The notes: a model not told the origin generated them from the sequence alone. 64,000 nucleotides of DNA from an uncultured Gammaproteobacteria bacterium (GCA_958295835.1 OY282378.1:496001-560000), one strand, 5' to 3'. Numbered from the stretch's first letter, positions 7,984 to 17,898 are shown. Program-made: numbers and translations.

Positions 7984-8733
7984 TCATACCTGGATTTGTT
8001 GAATTCGCGATCTCAGTTCACACGCAAGTTGTCCAAACTTACTCCGGTTCCAGAAAGAACGTCCAGGATGATACACTGTAGCTTTGGTATGGCACAGATC
8101 CACACCGTTTTTCTGAACCGAACAAAGAGAATTACGGGCAACATAGTCGCATGGAACAAACATTGGACGTTCTCGAGATATACTGGTAATGAACTCAATG
8201 CGACATTTGAGATCGGAAACTATCATCTTATATATATTGCGTCGTAAGTCAGTGGATCTGCTGAAAGGTTTCTTTATTGGATAGTACCTATGCAGATTCT
8301 TCCGTATTTCTTCCATCTCTTCCCGTAAACAATCTAGCTGTTCAGAATAGATACAGTGGGGTACGCAATATGACTCCTTTTGCAAAGGTAATTCGCTCAC
8401 ATTCATTAATGCGATCCAAGGAATGGATTCATCTTTGACAAGACAGCCAATAGGAACGGGGACAGAGTTGCTATCACGTGCATCGGTTTCGCTGATTAGG
8501 TTCTTGCTGAGAAGAAACTCTGCGACTTTAGTACCACTTTTATCTGCAAGGGGATGATCGTGGCAAATCTCGCAAATGTGAGGAGATTCCAGTAGGAAAA
8601 CGACTTTGACACGACTGACATCCGCGGGGAATAGATCATGAACGTAATGGCATTCTAGCGTCATCCTGTCGGATGGAGATAGATTGACACTTGCGTTGTT
8701 GGGAAGGTTGCAAAGCCTATCAATCAAGTTCAT
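7984..8733 (-). CDS. AT-rich hypothetical, uracil-DNA-glycosylase-like
   Basis: 249 residues. Motifs VVFLLESPHICEICHDHPLADKSG (about 47-70; Glu-Ser-Pro-His, then Pro-Leu-Ala and Ser-Gly) and a C-terminal VYHPGRSFWNR are those of an uncharacterised family with a likely uracil-DNA-glycosylase-like fold. No reaction can be assigned. The gene is clearly AT-rich against its surroundings and uses AT-ending codons freely, so it is probably a recent arrival. It lies next to a HicAB locus and 2.2 kb from the Wadjet operon, in defence-island surroundings. The fold is recognised only tentatively. Confidence 0.6.
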   Translation of the reverse strand: MNLIDRLCNLPNNASVNLSPSDRMTLECHYVHDLFPADVSRVKVVFLLESPHICEICHDHPLADKSGTKVAEFLLSKNLISETDARDSNSVPVPIGCLVKDESIPWIALMNVSELPLQKESYCVPHCIYSEQLDCLREEMEEIRKNLHRYYPIKKPFSRSTDLRRNIYKMIVSDLKCRIEFITSISRERPMFVPCDYVARNSLCSVQKNGVDLCHTKATVYHPGRSFWNRSKFGQLACELRSRIQQIQV

Positions 8734-8760
8734 TGTGTCACCTTCTTCGCCCGGGTGCCG

Positions 8761-8967
8761 TTACGTTGCCACCGGTTCAGATAGCGTCCCGGCCTCGTCT
8801 CGGATGATCTCCAGCCACTCGTCCACGATCCCGCACAGCTCCCGGTACACCGCCACTTCGTCGGCACCGTGACAGCATGGACCGATGACCCCGGGGCAGG
8901 AGCCGATGAAACACTGGTCCTCGTCGGACTCCTCGACCCGCTTGACGTATCTTGCGCTGTCCTTCAT
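8761..8967 (-). CDS. hicB: HicB-family antitoxin
   Basis: 68 residues with the compact HicB core: YVKRVEESDEDQCFIGSCPG (partial RNase-H-like fold), a Cys-rich GPCCHG turn, and a VYRELCGIVDEWLEI helix. HicB binds and silences the HicA mRNA interferase. Its ATG overlaps the hicA stop (ATGA at 8964-8967), so the two were one operon read from the minus strand with the toxin first. The frame here is intact although the toxin is not. Confidence 0.75.
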   Translation of the reverse strand: MKDSARYVKRVEESDEDQCFIGSCPGVIGPCCHGADEVAVYRELCGIVDEWLEIIRDEAGTLSEPVAT

Positions 8968-9158
8968 TCCTGCGACTCCTCTATCTTCCGCCGCACCTCG
9001 CGTTCCTGACAGGGCTTGGCATCGTCACCCAAGCTTCCAGAGATCGTAACGCGCTGCCCCTTCGGGTGTCGATAATTCCTGTGGCTGCCTTTGCCGCCGC
9101 GGGAAACGAATCCTGCCCGCTCCAAGTCTCACACCCACGCTACGACTTTACTCGGCAT
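8964..9158 (-). pseudogene. hicA: HicA toxin gene with in-frame stop
   Basis: The frame from ATG 9158 reads 64 residues of HicA except for one TGA at codon 10 (9129-9131), where CGA (Arg) would restore it. After the stop come DLERAGFVSRGGKGSHRNYRHPKG, with the catalytic His of the GSHRNYRHP block, then ISGSLGDDAKP and a C-terminal helix ending exactly at the overlap with hicB. HicA is a small double-stranded-RNA-binding-fold mRNA interferase. A restart downstream (TTG at codon 12) cannot be excluded, but it has no ribosome site. Confidence 0.78.
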
Positions 9159-9504
9159 CGGCGCAGTCGCTCACGAGCATCCGCCGATAACGCGCCGGCG
9201 CCATCCTCGCCTGACCCATACCACCTTCCCGCCGCACCCCGGCAGGCTCATTCCAGGCCGCCGGCCATGCAGCACCGCCACGTCGCCAGACCGGCGGCGG
9301 GGAAAGACGAGGCGCTACCCATGCTCAACGCCCCGCCGCCCGCCGGCGTGGTCCGCACGGGCCGCCGTTGCCGCTCTCCCGCCGCAACGCCGGGAAACAC
9401 GTCAAGGACGTCCAGCGAGACGACGACCGGATTCCCGCCCTGCGCGTCCTTTCGCGCCGTCACGCCTCGTTCTCCCCGGGAGAAATCGTATTCCGGGCGC
9501 ATGG
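9159..9504. other. 346-bp gap with no recognised gene
   Basis: GC-rich sequence between hicA and the small coiled-coil gene. A minus-strand frame at 9248-9502 is open but has no recognisable motif or ribosome site. No repeats or RNA genes were seen. Confidence 0.4.
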
Positions 9505-9756
9505 TCAGATCGGCAGGAACCGAAGCGCGGTGAGGATGGCGATGATGGCCCCGCCCTGGAACCAGAGGGCGCGGTAGAGTGTGGCGGTCATGCGCGCTTC
9601 GAGGGCGGCGAGGTCGGCCTTGGTGGCGAGCTCGTCACGGTCGGCGCTGACGGCCCGGCGCATCCCTTCGGCAATGGCTTCGGCGTGCTCGGCTTCGATG
9701 CCGGCCGCTTTGAGGTCGCGGGCGGCTTCGAGCGGATTGAAGGTGCTGGCGGCCAT
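9505..9756 (-). CDS. Small coiled-coil / membrane-anchored protein (DUF1640-like)
   Basis: 83 residues from ATG 9756 with CGGAG six bases upstream, which favours this start over 9798. The first half is an Ala/Glu-rich helix (FNPLEAARDLKAAGIEAEHA, then AIAEGM), followed by DELATKADLAALEARM, a predicted coiled coil, and a single C-terminal hydrophobic helix (ALWFQGGAIIAILTALRFLPI). This layout matches DUF1640/CCDC90-type bacterial proteins with no known reaction. The protein at 28306-28593 has the same architecture. Confidence 0.6.
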   Translation of the reverse strand: MAASTFNPLEAARDLKAAGIEAEHAEAIAEGMRRAVSADRDELATKADLAALEARMTATLYRALWFQGGAIIAILTALRFLPI

Positions 9757-10940
9757 AGCGTACTCCGTGGCGGATTCTTGACGGCAAGGCGGCTTCAATC
9801 AAGTCACGCGGCTTCATGGCGCCGCTCCGCGACCCAAGGCGCGGGCGCAAATGCGCGGTGCCGGCGGCGCAGCCCGAACAGACCGCCGCCGCTTTCCCGC
9901 CGCAACGGCGCCCATCGGTTCAGGCATCGACTCTCGCCTTCAACGTTGCCCGAATTCCCGCATCTCGTCGGGACCAGGATGGCACATTCCCGCAACATGT
10001 CTTGGCCTGCCCGTGCTCCAGCGTACGATACACCCGTCGCCACATCCGCGTACTGTTTGCGCAGGAAGGCTTTCACAGCACTCCGCGCCCGTTCCGGAAT
10101 CCGCTGTTTCACCGCTCTGAGGTGATCCTCTGGAACGATGTGCGGTGTCTATTCCCACACCACTCCGGAGGGCTGCTTCACTGCCAGTATTTCACGCACC
10201 CACCCATTGCGCCAGCCATAGCGGGTAAGGACCTCGAAGGGATGGAACGGGAGTTCCAGGCGCTGTTTGCCGAATCGGCAAGGGTAAGTCGAAGTCTGGT
10301 TCAGCTACAGAAGATCGACTCCGGGAACCGGAAGATGACCCAGGATCTGCTACCTGGGTCTGCCATTGCCGCTATTCCCCTCGGCTCCATAGGGCCGTCC
10401 GCGGCTCCGTCCATGGTTCCGCCCGCGCTGCCGTTCGCGGAATTGCACCAGTTCCTCGGCGAACCGGGGTTCGTCCGGCAAGAGCCGAATGGCGTTCTCG
10501 AAAGCCGCTTCCACTTCACCGGCCGGGGCCGAGGGGAGGGCGGTCCGGGATCCATCCGCGGATGCGACGTGGGAGGTCACGGTCAGTGGCTGACCTGCCC
10601 CGGACACCCGATCATGGTGATTCCGGGCCTTTCTCAATGGGAGATGGTCACCGTATCGGGTTCATCGGAGAGCGCGCCGTAGCCGAACGCCGCGCCCTGC
10701 CAGCCCGCGCCGGCGCCGAGGAAGGCGTGACCAGCCCGGTGAACGCGAGCTTGTGCCTGCCCGAGATCCGGTCCGGCAACGTCCATCGCCACTCCCTTGC
10801 CCGCCGCCGCATCCCGTGAAGGTCACGGCGAGCGCGAGGACGGGGATCGCTCCGCTACGTGTTACGTTGATGGTCGTCTTCTTCCTTCCTCTCCCTGCGC
10901 CCTGGAAGCATCAGCCTGCGCTGCTCGCCCATGAGATAAC
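9757..10940. other. 1.2-kb region with no supported gene
   Basis: Several open frames exist on both strands (for example 9804-10112 minus and 9816-10682 plus), but none shows domain motifs, signal sequence or a good ribosome site. The plus-strand frame has a short segment FQALFAESARVSRSLVQLQK that could be a remnant helix. No tRNA, CRISPR or clear promoter was seen. It may be decayed coding DNA ahead of the Wadjet operon. Confidence 0.4.
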
Positions 10941-12440
10941 ATGGCCGCTCCCGGTCGGGGCAGACCCGCCACCGACGGCGATGCCGTGGATCTCGACTAC
11001 GACATACTCGACCGTCTGCGCCAGCACCACCCGGCGTGGCGTCTCCTGCGGTCGGATCACGTGTCGCTGATCGCGAGCTTTCTGCATCGGGCCTTCATTG
11101 CACCGAACCAGCGGCTGCTGATGCAGAGCGATCTGGCCGAAGCGCTGGAAGACGAGCTGTTCACCCTGCGCGAACGCGCCGGCGACGGGGTGTATCCGAA
11201 GACCGCACTGGACTATCTGAACGATTGGGCGGATCCGGAGAAGGGCTGGTTGCGGAAATTCTACCGGCAAGGCGCCGACGAGCCCTGCTTCGACCTGACC
11301 CCGGCCACCGAGAAGGCCATTGTCTGGCTCGCCTCGCTCACCGAGCGCAGCTTCGTCGGCACCGAGTCGCGGCTGCTGACCCTCTTCGAGTTGTTGCGGC
11401 AGATGAGTACGGGGACCGAGGCCGACCCCGAGGTGCGGATCGAAGAGCTCCGCCGGCGCCGGGACGAGATCGATGCCGAAATCGAACGGGTGCGATCGGG
11501 CGACCTGCCGTTGCTGGACGACACCGCGCTGAAGGATCGCTTCCAGCAGTTCATGCAGATGGCGCAGGAGCTGCTCGCGGATTTCCGGGAGGTCGAGCAG
11601 AACTTCCGGTCGCTGGATCGGCGCACGCGGGAGCACATCGCACTGTGGGAGGGCTCGAAGGGGGAGTTGCTCGAAGGCATCATGAACGAACGCGACGTCA
11701 TCGAGGACTCCGATCAGGGACGGAGCTTCCGGGCCTTCTGGGATTTCCTGATGTCGAGCGCCCGGCAGGAGGAGTTGACGCGGCTCCTGGAGCACGTGCT
11801 GGCGCTGGACGCCGTCGCCGGGATGAACCCGCCCGCCCGCACCCGTCGCGTCCACTACGACTGGCTGAAAGCCTGCGAACATACGCAACGCACCGTCGCC
11901 CGGCTCTCCGCGCAGCTCCGGCGCTTCCTCGACGATCGGGTGTGGCTGGAGAATCGCCGTATCATGGACCTCCTGCACGGCATCGAAACCAAGGCCCTGG
12001 AGTTGCGGCAGTCACCGCCTCGCGATGCGTTCATGTATATCGCCGGTCCCGTGGCGGACGTCCGCCTGCCCATGGAGCGGCCTCTCTACAGGCCGTCCAT
12101 CAAACCACTGATCGCCGACGTCGAGCTGGAGGCCGGCGGTGAGGACGTGGACGCCTCCGCGCTCTTCGCGCAAGTGCCGATCGACAAGCCGCGACTGGCG
12201 CGGCACGTGCGGAACGCCTTGCAGAACCGCTCCCAGGTCACGTTGCGTGAGCTGTGCGAACTGCATCCCTTGCAGCACGGATTGGCGGAGTTGGTGGGAT
12301 ATCTGGAACTCGCCGGCGAAACGTTCCGCACGACCGTGGACGAGACCGTGTCGGAACCTGTCTTCTGGCATGGGGCACGCGCGGACGGCGAGTCGATCAT
12401 GCGTCAGGCTCGCGTGCCGCGGGTCATTTTCGTGCGGTGA
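10941..12440 (+). CDS. jetA: Wadjet subunit JetA (kleisin-like, DUF3375)
   Basis: 499 residues. The N-terminal half is helical and mixed: LRQHHPAWRLLRSDHVSL, then a KFYRQGADEPCFDLTPATE block with ALVWLASL-like helices, typical of DUF3375. The middle is charged and probably coiled (RIEELRRRRDEIDAEIERV). The C-terminal part has a second winged-helix-like region (VTLRELCELHPLQHGLAELVG). In Wadjet complexes JetA is the kleisin that bridges the SMC protein JetC and the KITE protein JetB. The four genes jetABCD overlap by four bases at each junction. Length fits the family. Confidence 0.9.
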   Translation: MAAPGRGRPATDGDAVDLDYDILDRLRQHHPAWRLLRSDHVSLIASFLHRAFIAPNQRLLMQSDLAEALEDELFTLRERAGDGVYPKTALDYLNDWADPEKGWLRKFYRQGADEPCFDLTPATEKAIVWLASLTERSFVGTESRLLTLFELLRQMSTGTEADPEVRIEELRRRRDEIDAEIERVRSGDLPLLDDTALKDRFQQFMQMAQELLADFREVEQNFRSLDRRTREHIALWEGSKGELLEGIMNERDVIEDSDQGRSFRAFWDFLMSSARQEELTRLLEHVLALDAVAGMNPPARTRRVHYDWLKACEHTQRTVARLSAQLRRFLDDRVWLENRRIMDLLHGIETKALELRQSPPRDAFMYIAGPVADVRLPMERPLYRPSIKPLIADVELEAGGEDVDASALFAQVPIDKPRLARHVRNALQNRSQVTLRELCELHPLQHGLAELVGYLELAGETFRTTVDETVSEPVFWHGARADGESIMRQARVPRVIFVR

Positions 12441-13096
12441 ACACGGCCGAACCCGTCAACGAGGCCGGACGGCCGGACGCGCTACCGAGCCTGCTCGTAT
12501 CCCTGCTCAGGGGCGTCCTTTACCGGGACGACGACGCCGGTCTCTGGAACAGCCTGATCCATCTGCAGACGCGGGTGCGGGAGCACGCCGGCGTGCTGGG
12601 GCTGGAGCTGACGCTGGACGATGCGGAGGGCTATGCCTTCCTGCGCTCGCGGCCCGATGCGGAGGACGAATCCGGGACCAGGACGCCGCGCCTGATGGCG
12701 CGCCGGCCGCTTTCCTTCCCCGTCAGCCTCATGCTGGCGCTGCTGCGCAAGAAGCTCGCGGAGTTCGACGCCGGCGGGGACGACACGCACCTGGTGTTGT
12801 CCAGGGACGAGATCGTCGAAATGGTGCGGGTATTCCTGCCCGAAAGCAGCAACGAGGCGCGGGTGACGGACCGTATCGACGGCCACCTCAACCGGATCGT
12901 GGAGCTCGGCTTTCTCCGCCGCATGAAGGCGCCGGGCGCGGAGGAGGCGTTCGAGGTGCGGCGCATCCTCAAGGCGTTCGTGGATGCGCAGTGGCTGGCC
13001 GAGTTCGACGCGAAGCTGGCGGAATACCGGGCGGCGCTCGACGGCGGCGGCGCCGCGAATGCCCCCGGGTCTCGAACCGGAGGGGCGGCACGATGA
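12437..13096 (+). CDS. jetB: Wadjet subunit JetB (KITE-like, DUF4194)
   Basis: 219 residues. The GTG start at 12437 overlaps the jetA stop (GTGA), and no internal ATG gives a better fit. Family features are a LLVSLLRGVLYRDDDAGLW start, an RRPLSFPVSLMLALLRKKL motif and two winged-helix-like segments, the last with ARVTDRIDGHLNRIVELGFL. JetB is the MksE/KITE-type dimer that contacts the SMC head and the kleisin. It is essential for plasmid loop extrusion and cleavage by the complex. Confidence 0.88.
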   Translation: MNTAEPVNEAGRPDALPSLLVSLLRGVLYRDDDAGLWNSLIHLQTRVREHAGVLGLELTLDDAEGYAFLRSRPDAEDESGTRTPRLMARRPLSFPVSLMLALLRKKLAEFDAGGDDTHLVLSRDEIVEMVRVFLPESSNEARVTDRIDGHLNRIVELGFLRRMKAPGAEEAFEVRRILKAFVDAQWLAEFDAKLAEYRAALDGGGAANAPGSRTGGAAR

Positions 13097-16000
13097 ACGA
13101 TTCCGCGCCCCCGCAACTCGATCTGGTGACGGATCCCAGGCGTGTGGGTTTCCGCTTGCAGCGCCTGGAGCTCCTCAACTGGGGCACCTTCGGCGAACGT
13201 ATCTGGACGCTGGAGCTCGACGGCAGAAACAACCTGGTCACCGGCGACATCGGCTCCGGCAAGTCCACCCTGGTGGACGCGGTGACGACGTTGCTGGTGC
13301 CGCCACGCCGCGCCGCCTACAACAAGGCCGCCGGCGCCGGGGTCCGGGAACGGACGCTGCGTTCCTATGTGCTGGGACACTACAAGTCGGAACGCAACGA
13401 CGCCGGCAGCGCCGCCCGTCCCGTCTCGCTGCGCGACCACAACAGCTACTCGGTCATCCTCGGCGTGTTCAGGAACGTCGATTACCGGCAAACCGTGACG
13501 CTGGCCCAGGTGTTCTGGATCGCCGACGCGCGGAACCAGCCGGACCGGTTCTTCGCCGCCGCCACGCGCGATCTGTCGATCGCCGGCGAGTTTGCGCGCT
13601 TCGGCACGGACATCACGCAGTTGCGCAAGCGGTTGCGCAGCCGGGAGGTGGAGATATGGAACGGTTTTCCACCCTACGGCGCCTGGTTCCGCCGCCGCTT
13701 CGGCATCGAAAACGAGCAGGCGCTCGAGCTGTTCCATCAGACGGTGTCCATGAAGTCCGTGGGAAATCTCACGGAATTCGTACGCGGACACATGCTGGAA
13801 CCCTTCGACGTGGCGCCGCGGATCAAGGCCCTGATGGATCACTTCGACGACTTGAGCCGCGCCCACGAGGCGGTGCTGAAGGCCAAGCGCCAGATCGGAA
13901 TGCTGGCGCCGCTGGTCGCCGACTGCGAACGTCATGCCGAGTCGAGCGCGGAGGTCGAGACGTTGCGCGGTTGCCGGGATGCCCTGAGTCCGTATTTCGC
14001 GGCGCTGAAGCTCGACCTGTTGAACCAGCGCCTCGACAGACTCGGCGAAGAGCTGGCTCGGCAGGGCGTGCGGGTCGAACGCGCCGAGGAACGCCGGGAC
14101 CGCGAGCGGCGCGAAGTGGAGGACGTCAGGCGCGACCTCGCGGAAAACGGCGGCGACCGTCTCGAACGCCTGGCGACGGATATCCGGCACCTCGAGGAGG
14201 AACGCGAGAGACGGGCGGGCAAGGCCCGGCGTTATGCCGATCTGGTCGGAGTGGTCGGCGAGACCCCCGCCGCGGACGATGCCGGGTTCCTCGCGCAGAA
14301 ACGGCGCTTCGCCGACCTGGCCGGCGAACTGCGCTCACAAGGCGACCGGTTGCAAGACGCATTGGTGGAGCAACGCGTCGCCTTCAGCCAGGGCAGGCAG
14401 GAACGCGACACGCTCATGGAGGAGATCCGGAGCCTCAAGGCGCGGCGCAGCAACATCCCGGCGGAGCAGGTCGCCATGCGAACCGCGCTGTGCCGGGCGT
14501 TGCACGCCGGCGAAGCGGACATGCCGTTCGCCGGCGAGCTTCTGAAGGTGCGGGAAGACGAACGCGACTGGGAAGGCGCCGCGGAACGGCTGCTCAGAAA
14601 CTTCGGGCTGTCGCTGCTGGTGCCGGACGAACACTATGCGCGGGTGGCAGGGTGGGTGGACAAGACCGACCTCAAGGGACGGCTCGTCTATTTCCGGGTG
14701 CGCGAATCCCGCCGGCGAGAGCCGCCGTCCCTGCATCCGGACTCCCTGGTACGAAAGCTGTCGATCAAGCCGGATTCGGAGTTCTACCCCTGGCTGGAGC
14801 TGGAACTGGCGCATCGCTTCAACGTGGCCTGCTGCGCCAACGGTGAGCAGTTCCGGCGCGAGCCGTGCGCCGTCACCCGCGCCGGGCAGATCAAGATGCC
14901 CGGCGAAAGACATGAAAAGGACGATCGGCACCGTATCGACGACCGCGCCCGATTCGTGCTCGGCTGGACCAACGTCGAGAAGATCGCCACGCTCGAATCC
15001 GGGGCGCGCCGCCTCGAAGCCTGCCTCGGCGAACAGGGCAGCGGCATCGCCGAGGCCGAAAAGGCCCGGCGGATCGTGCAGGAACGCCTCGACAACCTGC
15101 TGCGCCTCGACGAATACACCGACTTCAAGGAGCTCGACTGGTCCGCGCCCGCAACCGAGGCCGCACGGTTGCGCGACGAGAAGCGGCAGCTCGAGACCAC
15201 GTCCGACGTGCTCAGGAAGCTGAACGCCCGGCTCGCGGAAGCGAACGAAGCCCTCGCATCCGCCGAGGCGGCACTGGTGGCGCGCCGGGACGAACGCTCC
15301 AGGACCGGGGAGAGGCAGGACGCTGCCCTCGCGTTGCGCGAGCGGACGCAAGCGGCGTTTCGGGACGTGGACCGCGAATCGCTGCAATCCGGGTTCGAAC
15401 GACTCGACGGGATGCGGAACACCGTACTGGGCGAGGCTTCGCTGACCGTCGAATCCTGCGACAACCGCCAGCAGGACATGCGCGAGTGGCTGCAGAAGCG
15501 GATCGACGCGGGCGACAGCCGCCTGAGCAGGCTTCGCGACAAGATCCACCAGGCGATGATGACCTTCAAGGAAGCATTCAAGCTGGAAACCGCGGAGATC
15601 GACGCCAACGTCGAAGCGGCCCCGGAATACGCCGAGATGCTCGGCCGGCTGCAAGCCGACGCATTGCCGGAGTTCGAGGCGCGGTTCAAGAGGCTGCTGA
15701 ACGAGAACACCATCCGCGAGATCGCCAACTTCCACTCCCAGCTCAACCGCGAACGGGAAGTCATCCGGGACAGGATCGGCCGGATCAACGAGTCCCTGAA
15801 CCGCATCCCCTACAACCCCGGCCGGTACATCCGGCTCGAAGCCCAGCGCACGCAAGACGCGGAGATTCGAGACTTTCAGACCGATCTGCGAGCCTGCACG
15901 GACGACGCGCTGTCCGGCTCCGGGGACGATCAGTATTCCGAGACCAGGTTCCTTCAGGTGCAACGCATCATCGAGCGCTTCCGTGGCCGGGAGGGCATGG

Positions 16001-16467
16001 CCGAACAGGACCGCCGCTGGACCGCCAAGGTGACCGACGTGCGCAACTGGTTCACGTTCGCCGCCAGCGAACGCTGGCGCGAGGACGATACCGAGCACGA
16101 GCACTACTCGGACTCCGGCGGCAAGTCCGGCGGCCAGAAGGAAAAGCTCGCCTACACCATCCTCGCCGCCAGTCTCGCCTACCAGTTCGGTCTGGAATCC
16201 GGGCGGGTGCGTTCGCGCTCGTTCCGTTTCGTGGTCATCGACGAGGCATTCGGACGCGGCTCCGACGAGTCCACGCAATACGCTCTGCGGTTGTTCTCCG
16301 AGCTCGATTTGCAACTCCTGATCGTCACTCCGCTGCAGAAGATCCACATCATCGAGCCCTTCGTCGCGAGCGTGGGATTCGTCCACAACGAAGACGGCCG
16401 CACCTCCGGACTGCGCAACCTTTCCATCGAGGAATACCGCGAGGAGAGGGCAAGGGCGGCGGGGTGA
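13093..16467 (+). CDS. jetC: Wadjet SMC-like ATPase JetC
   Basis: 1,124 residues with ATG at 13093 overlapping the jetB stop. Walker A is GDIGSGKST (51-59). A long coiled-coil middle is rich in Glu/Arg heptads (for example RVERAEERRDRERREVEDVR near 340). The ABC signature is SGGKSGGQKEKL (about 1,007-1,018), and Walker B is FVVIDEAFGRGSDES (about 1,045). This is the MksB/JetC arrangement with a short hinge. The ATPase extrudes DNA loops and detects small circular DNA. All catalytic residues are present, and no frameshift is seen. Confidence 0.92.
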   Translation: MNDSAPPQLDLVTDPRRVGFRLQRLELLNWGTFGERIWTLELDGRNNLVTGDIGSGKSTLVDAVTTLLVPPRRAAYNKAAGAGVRERTLRSYVLGHYKSERNDAGSAARPVSLRDHNSYSVILGVFRNVDYRQTVTLAQVFWIADARNQPDRFFAAATRDLSIAGEFARFGTDITQLRKRLRSREVEIWNGFPPYGAWFRRRFGIENEQALELFHQTVSMKSVGNLTEFVRGHMLEPFDVAPRIKALMDHFDDLSRAHEAVLKAKRQIGMLAPLVADCERHAESSAEVETLRGCRDALSPYFAALKLDLLNQRLDRLGEELARQGVRVERAEERRDRERREVEDVRRDLAENGGDRLERLATDIRHLEEERERRAGKARRYADLVGVVGETPAADDAGFLAQKRRFADLAGELRSQGDRLQDALVEQRVAFSQGRQERDTLMEEIRSLKARRSNIPAEQVAMRTALCRALHAGEADMPFAGELLKVREDERDWEGAAERLLRNFGLSLLVPDEHYARVAGWVDKTDLKGRLVYFRVRESRRREPPSLHPDSLVRKLSIKPDSEFYPWLELELAHRFNVACCANGEQFRREPCAVTRAGQIKMPGERHEKDDRHRIDDRARFVLGWTNVEKIATLESGARRLEACLGEQGSGIAEAEKARRIVQERLDNLLRLDEYTDFKELDWSAPATEAARLRDEKRQLETTSDVLRKLNARLAEANEALASAEAALVARRDERSRTGERQDAALALRERTQAAFRDVDRESLQSGFERLDGMRNTVLGEASLTVESCDNRQQDMREWLQKRIDAGDSRLSRLRDKIHQAMMTFKEAFKLETAEIDANVEAAPEYAEMLGRLQADALPEFEARFKRLLNENTIREIANFHSQLNREREVIRDRIGRINESLNRIPYNPGRYIRLEAQRTQDAEIRDFQTDLRACTDDALSGSGDDQYSETRFLQVQRIIERFRGREGMAEQDRRWTAKVTDVRNWFTFAASERWREDDTEHEHYSDSGGKSGGQKEKLAYTILAASLAYQFGLESGRVRSRSFRFVVIDEAFGRGSDESTQYALRLFSELDLQLLIVTPLQKIHIIEPFVASVGFVHNEDGRTSGLRNLSIEEYREERARAAG

Positions 16468-17681
16468 GCCGTACCGTGCACTGGACCACGCCGGCCGATC
16501 TCGGGCGGCAGGTCCGGAGGCTCTGGGACCGGGGCGCCATCCTCGCCGGCCTGGTCACCGGCGAAGCGCTCTTTCCGCGACGCCTCGTGTTGAAGTCTCC
16601 GACCTCGGCGGAGCTCGGCGAGTGCTTCGACGAAGCCCGGAGCTGGAGTGCGTCGCTGCGGTCCATGACCCACGTGCGCTTCACGATGCGCGAGTTCCGG
16701 CATCGGATCCTCGGCCTCAACACCTTGCCGCACCAGGCCTGGATCGACACCGCCGAGGATGCCCTCGCGATGATCGGCAAAGGGCCGGAGGCCAGGCGGT
16801 TCCGGGAAGTAGTGGAATCGACGAAGCGCCGGCAGCCTTCCCTGCTCGTCTGGCTGGAAAGGAAGCCTCTGCGGGCGCTGGCGACAGCCGGCGATTGGGA
16901 ACGCCTGCTGGACGTCGTCGGCTGGCTGCAAGACCACCCGCGGCCGGGCGTCCATCTGCGCCAGATGGACGTAGTGGGGGTACACACCAAGTTCGTGGAA
17001 GCCCACCGCGGAACACTCGGCGAACTGCTGGACGCCGCCATGCCGCCGGAGTGCATCGACCGAAGCGCAACCGGGGTTGCCGGCTTCGCCCGCCGCTACG
17101 GTTTCCTGGACAAGCCCGAACGCATCCGCTTTCGCATTCTGGACCGCAAGCACTCCCTGCTTCCCGGCGGCGACGATCAGGACGTCACGCTGGACGCGGA
17201 CAGCTTCGCCGCACTCGGGACCGGCGTTTCGACGGTGTTCGTCACGGAGAACGAGATCAATTTCCTCGCCTTCCCGCCCATGGACGACGGCATGGTGATC
17301 TTCGGTTCGGGCTACGGCTTCGAGACCCTCGGCAGGGTCCGCTGGCTGGCGCACTGCCGGCTCTACTATTGGGGGGACATCGACACCCACGGCTTTGCGA
17401 TCCTCGACGAATTGCGTCACCACTTCAGCCACGCGCACTCCTTCCTGATGGACCGCGATACGTTCCTCGCGTTTCGGCCCCTGTGGGTGACGGAGGCCGC
17501 GCCCGCCGACCGGGAGCTGTCGAGGCTCACGGCCGATGAGCGTGCGCTGTACGAAGACCTCCGGCACGACCGCATGGGCGTCAACTTGCGCCTGGAGCAG
17601 GAGCGTATCGGGTTCGGATGGGTGAAGGAGGCGCTGGCGAAGCTCAAACCCCGGGTTTTGCCTCTTGACGGCAGCCTGTAA
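16464..17681 (+). CDS. jetD: Wadjet nuclease JetD (Toprim-like)
   Basis: 405 residues; GTG at 16464 overlaps the jetC stop. The N-terminal winged-helix-like region (DUF3322) is followed by a Toprim-type domain (DUF2220): an acidic VTENEINFLAFPP loop near 259 and WGDIDTHGFAILDEL near 304, in which the Asp-x-Asp pair binds metal. JetD is the topoisomerase-VI-like nuclease that cuts the extruded plasmid. The four-gene operon is complete, in the order A-B-C-D. Confidence 0.9.
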   Translation: MSRTVHWTTPADLGRQVRRLWDRGAILAGLVTGEALFPRRLVLKSPTSAELGECFDEARSWSASLRSMTHVRFTMREFRHRILGLNTLPHQAWIDTAEDALAMIGKGPEARRFREVVESTKRRQPSLLVWLERKPLRALATAGDWERLLDVVGWLQDHPRPGVHLRQMDVVGVHTKFVEAHRGTLGELLDAAMPPECIDRSATGVAGFARRYGFLDKPERIRFRILDRKHSLLPGGDDQDVTLDADSFAALGTGVSTVFVTENEINFLAFPPMDDGMVIFGSGYGFETLGRVRWLAHCRLYYWGDIDTHGFAILDELRHHFSHAHSFLMDRDTFLAFRPLWVTEAAPADRELSRLTADERALYEDLRHDRMGVNLRLEQERIGFGWVKEALAKLKPRVLPLDGSL

Positions 17682-17898
17682 CTGCCGTGGTCCGAAGACC
17701 TGGAAAGCGACCCGGCGCGCGCGCATTTCCTCCTGCCGGCAAGGAGCCTCGCACAAGCCCGGGTCGCGTCCCACCGTCCCATGATCGCGAAACGATCGTG
17801 GGGATCCGCGACAGGCGGGCACTGAAGCTTCTCTGGTACGACCCTCATCACGGCATGAACGCGCGAGCGGTGTATCCTGTCCAGCACCGTTCATAGCA

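Noticed and set aside
9804..10112. 102-codon minus-strand frame
   Set aside because: No motif, no ribosome site and an Arg/Gly-rich tail. Likely spurious.
12139..13092. N-terminal extension of the JetC frame
   Set aside because: The extension overlaps jetB and is a codon shadow. The start at 13093 is set by overlap with the jetB stop.
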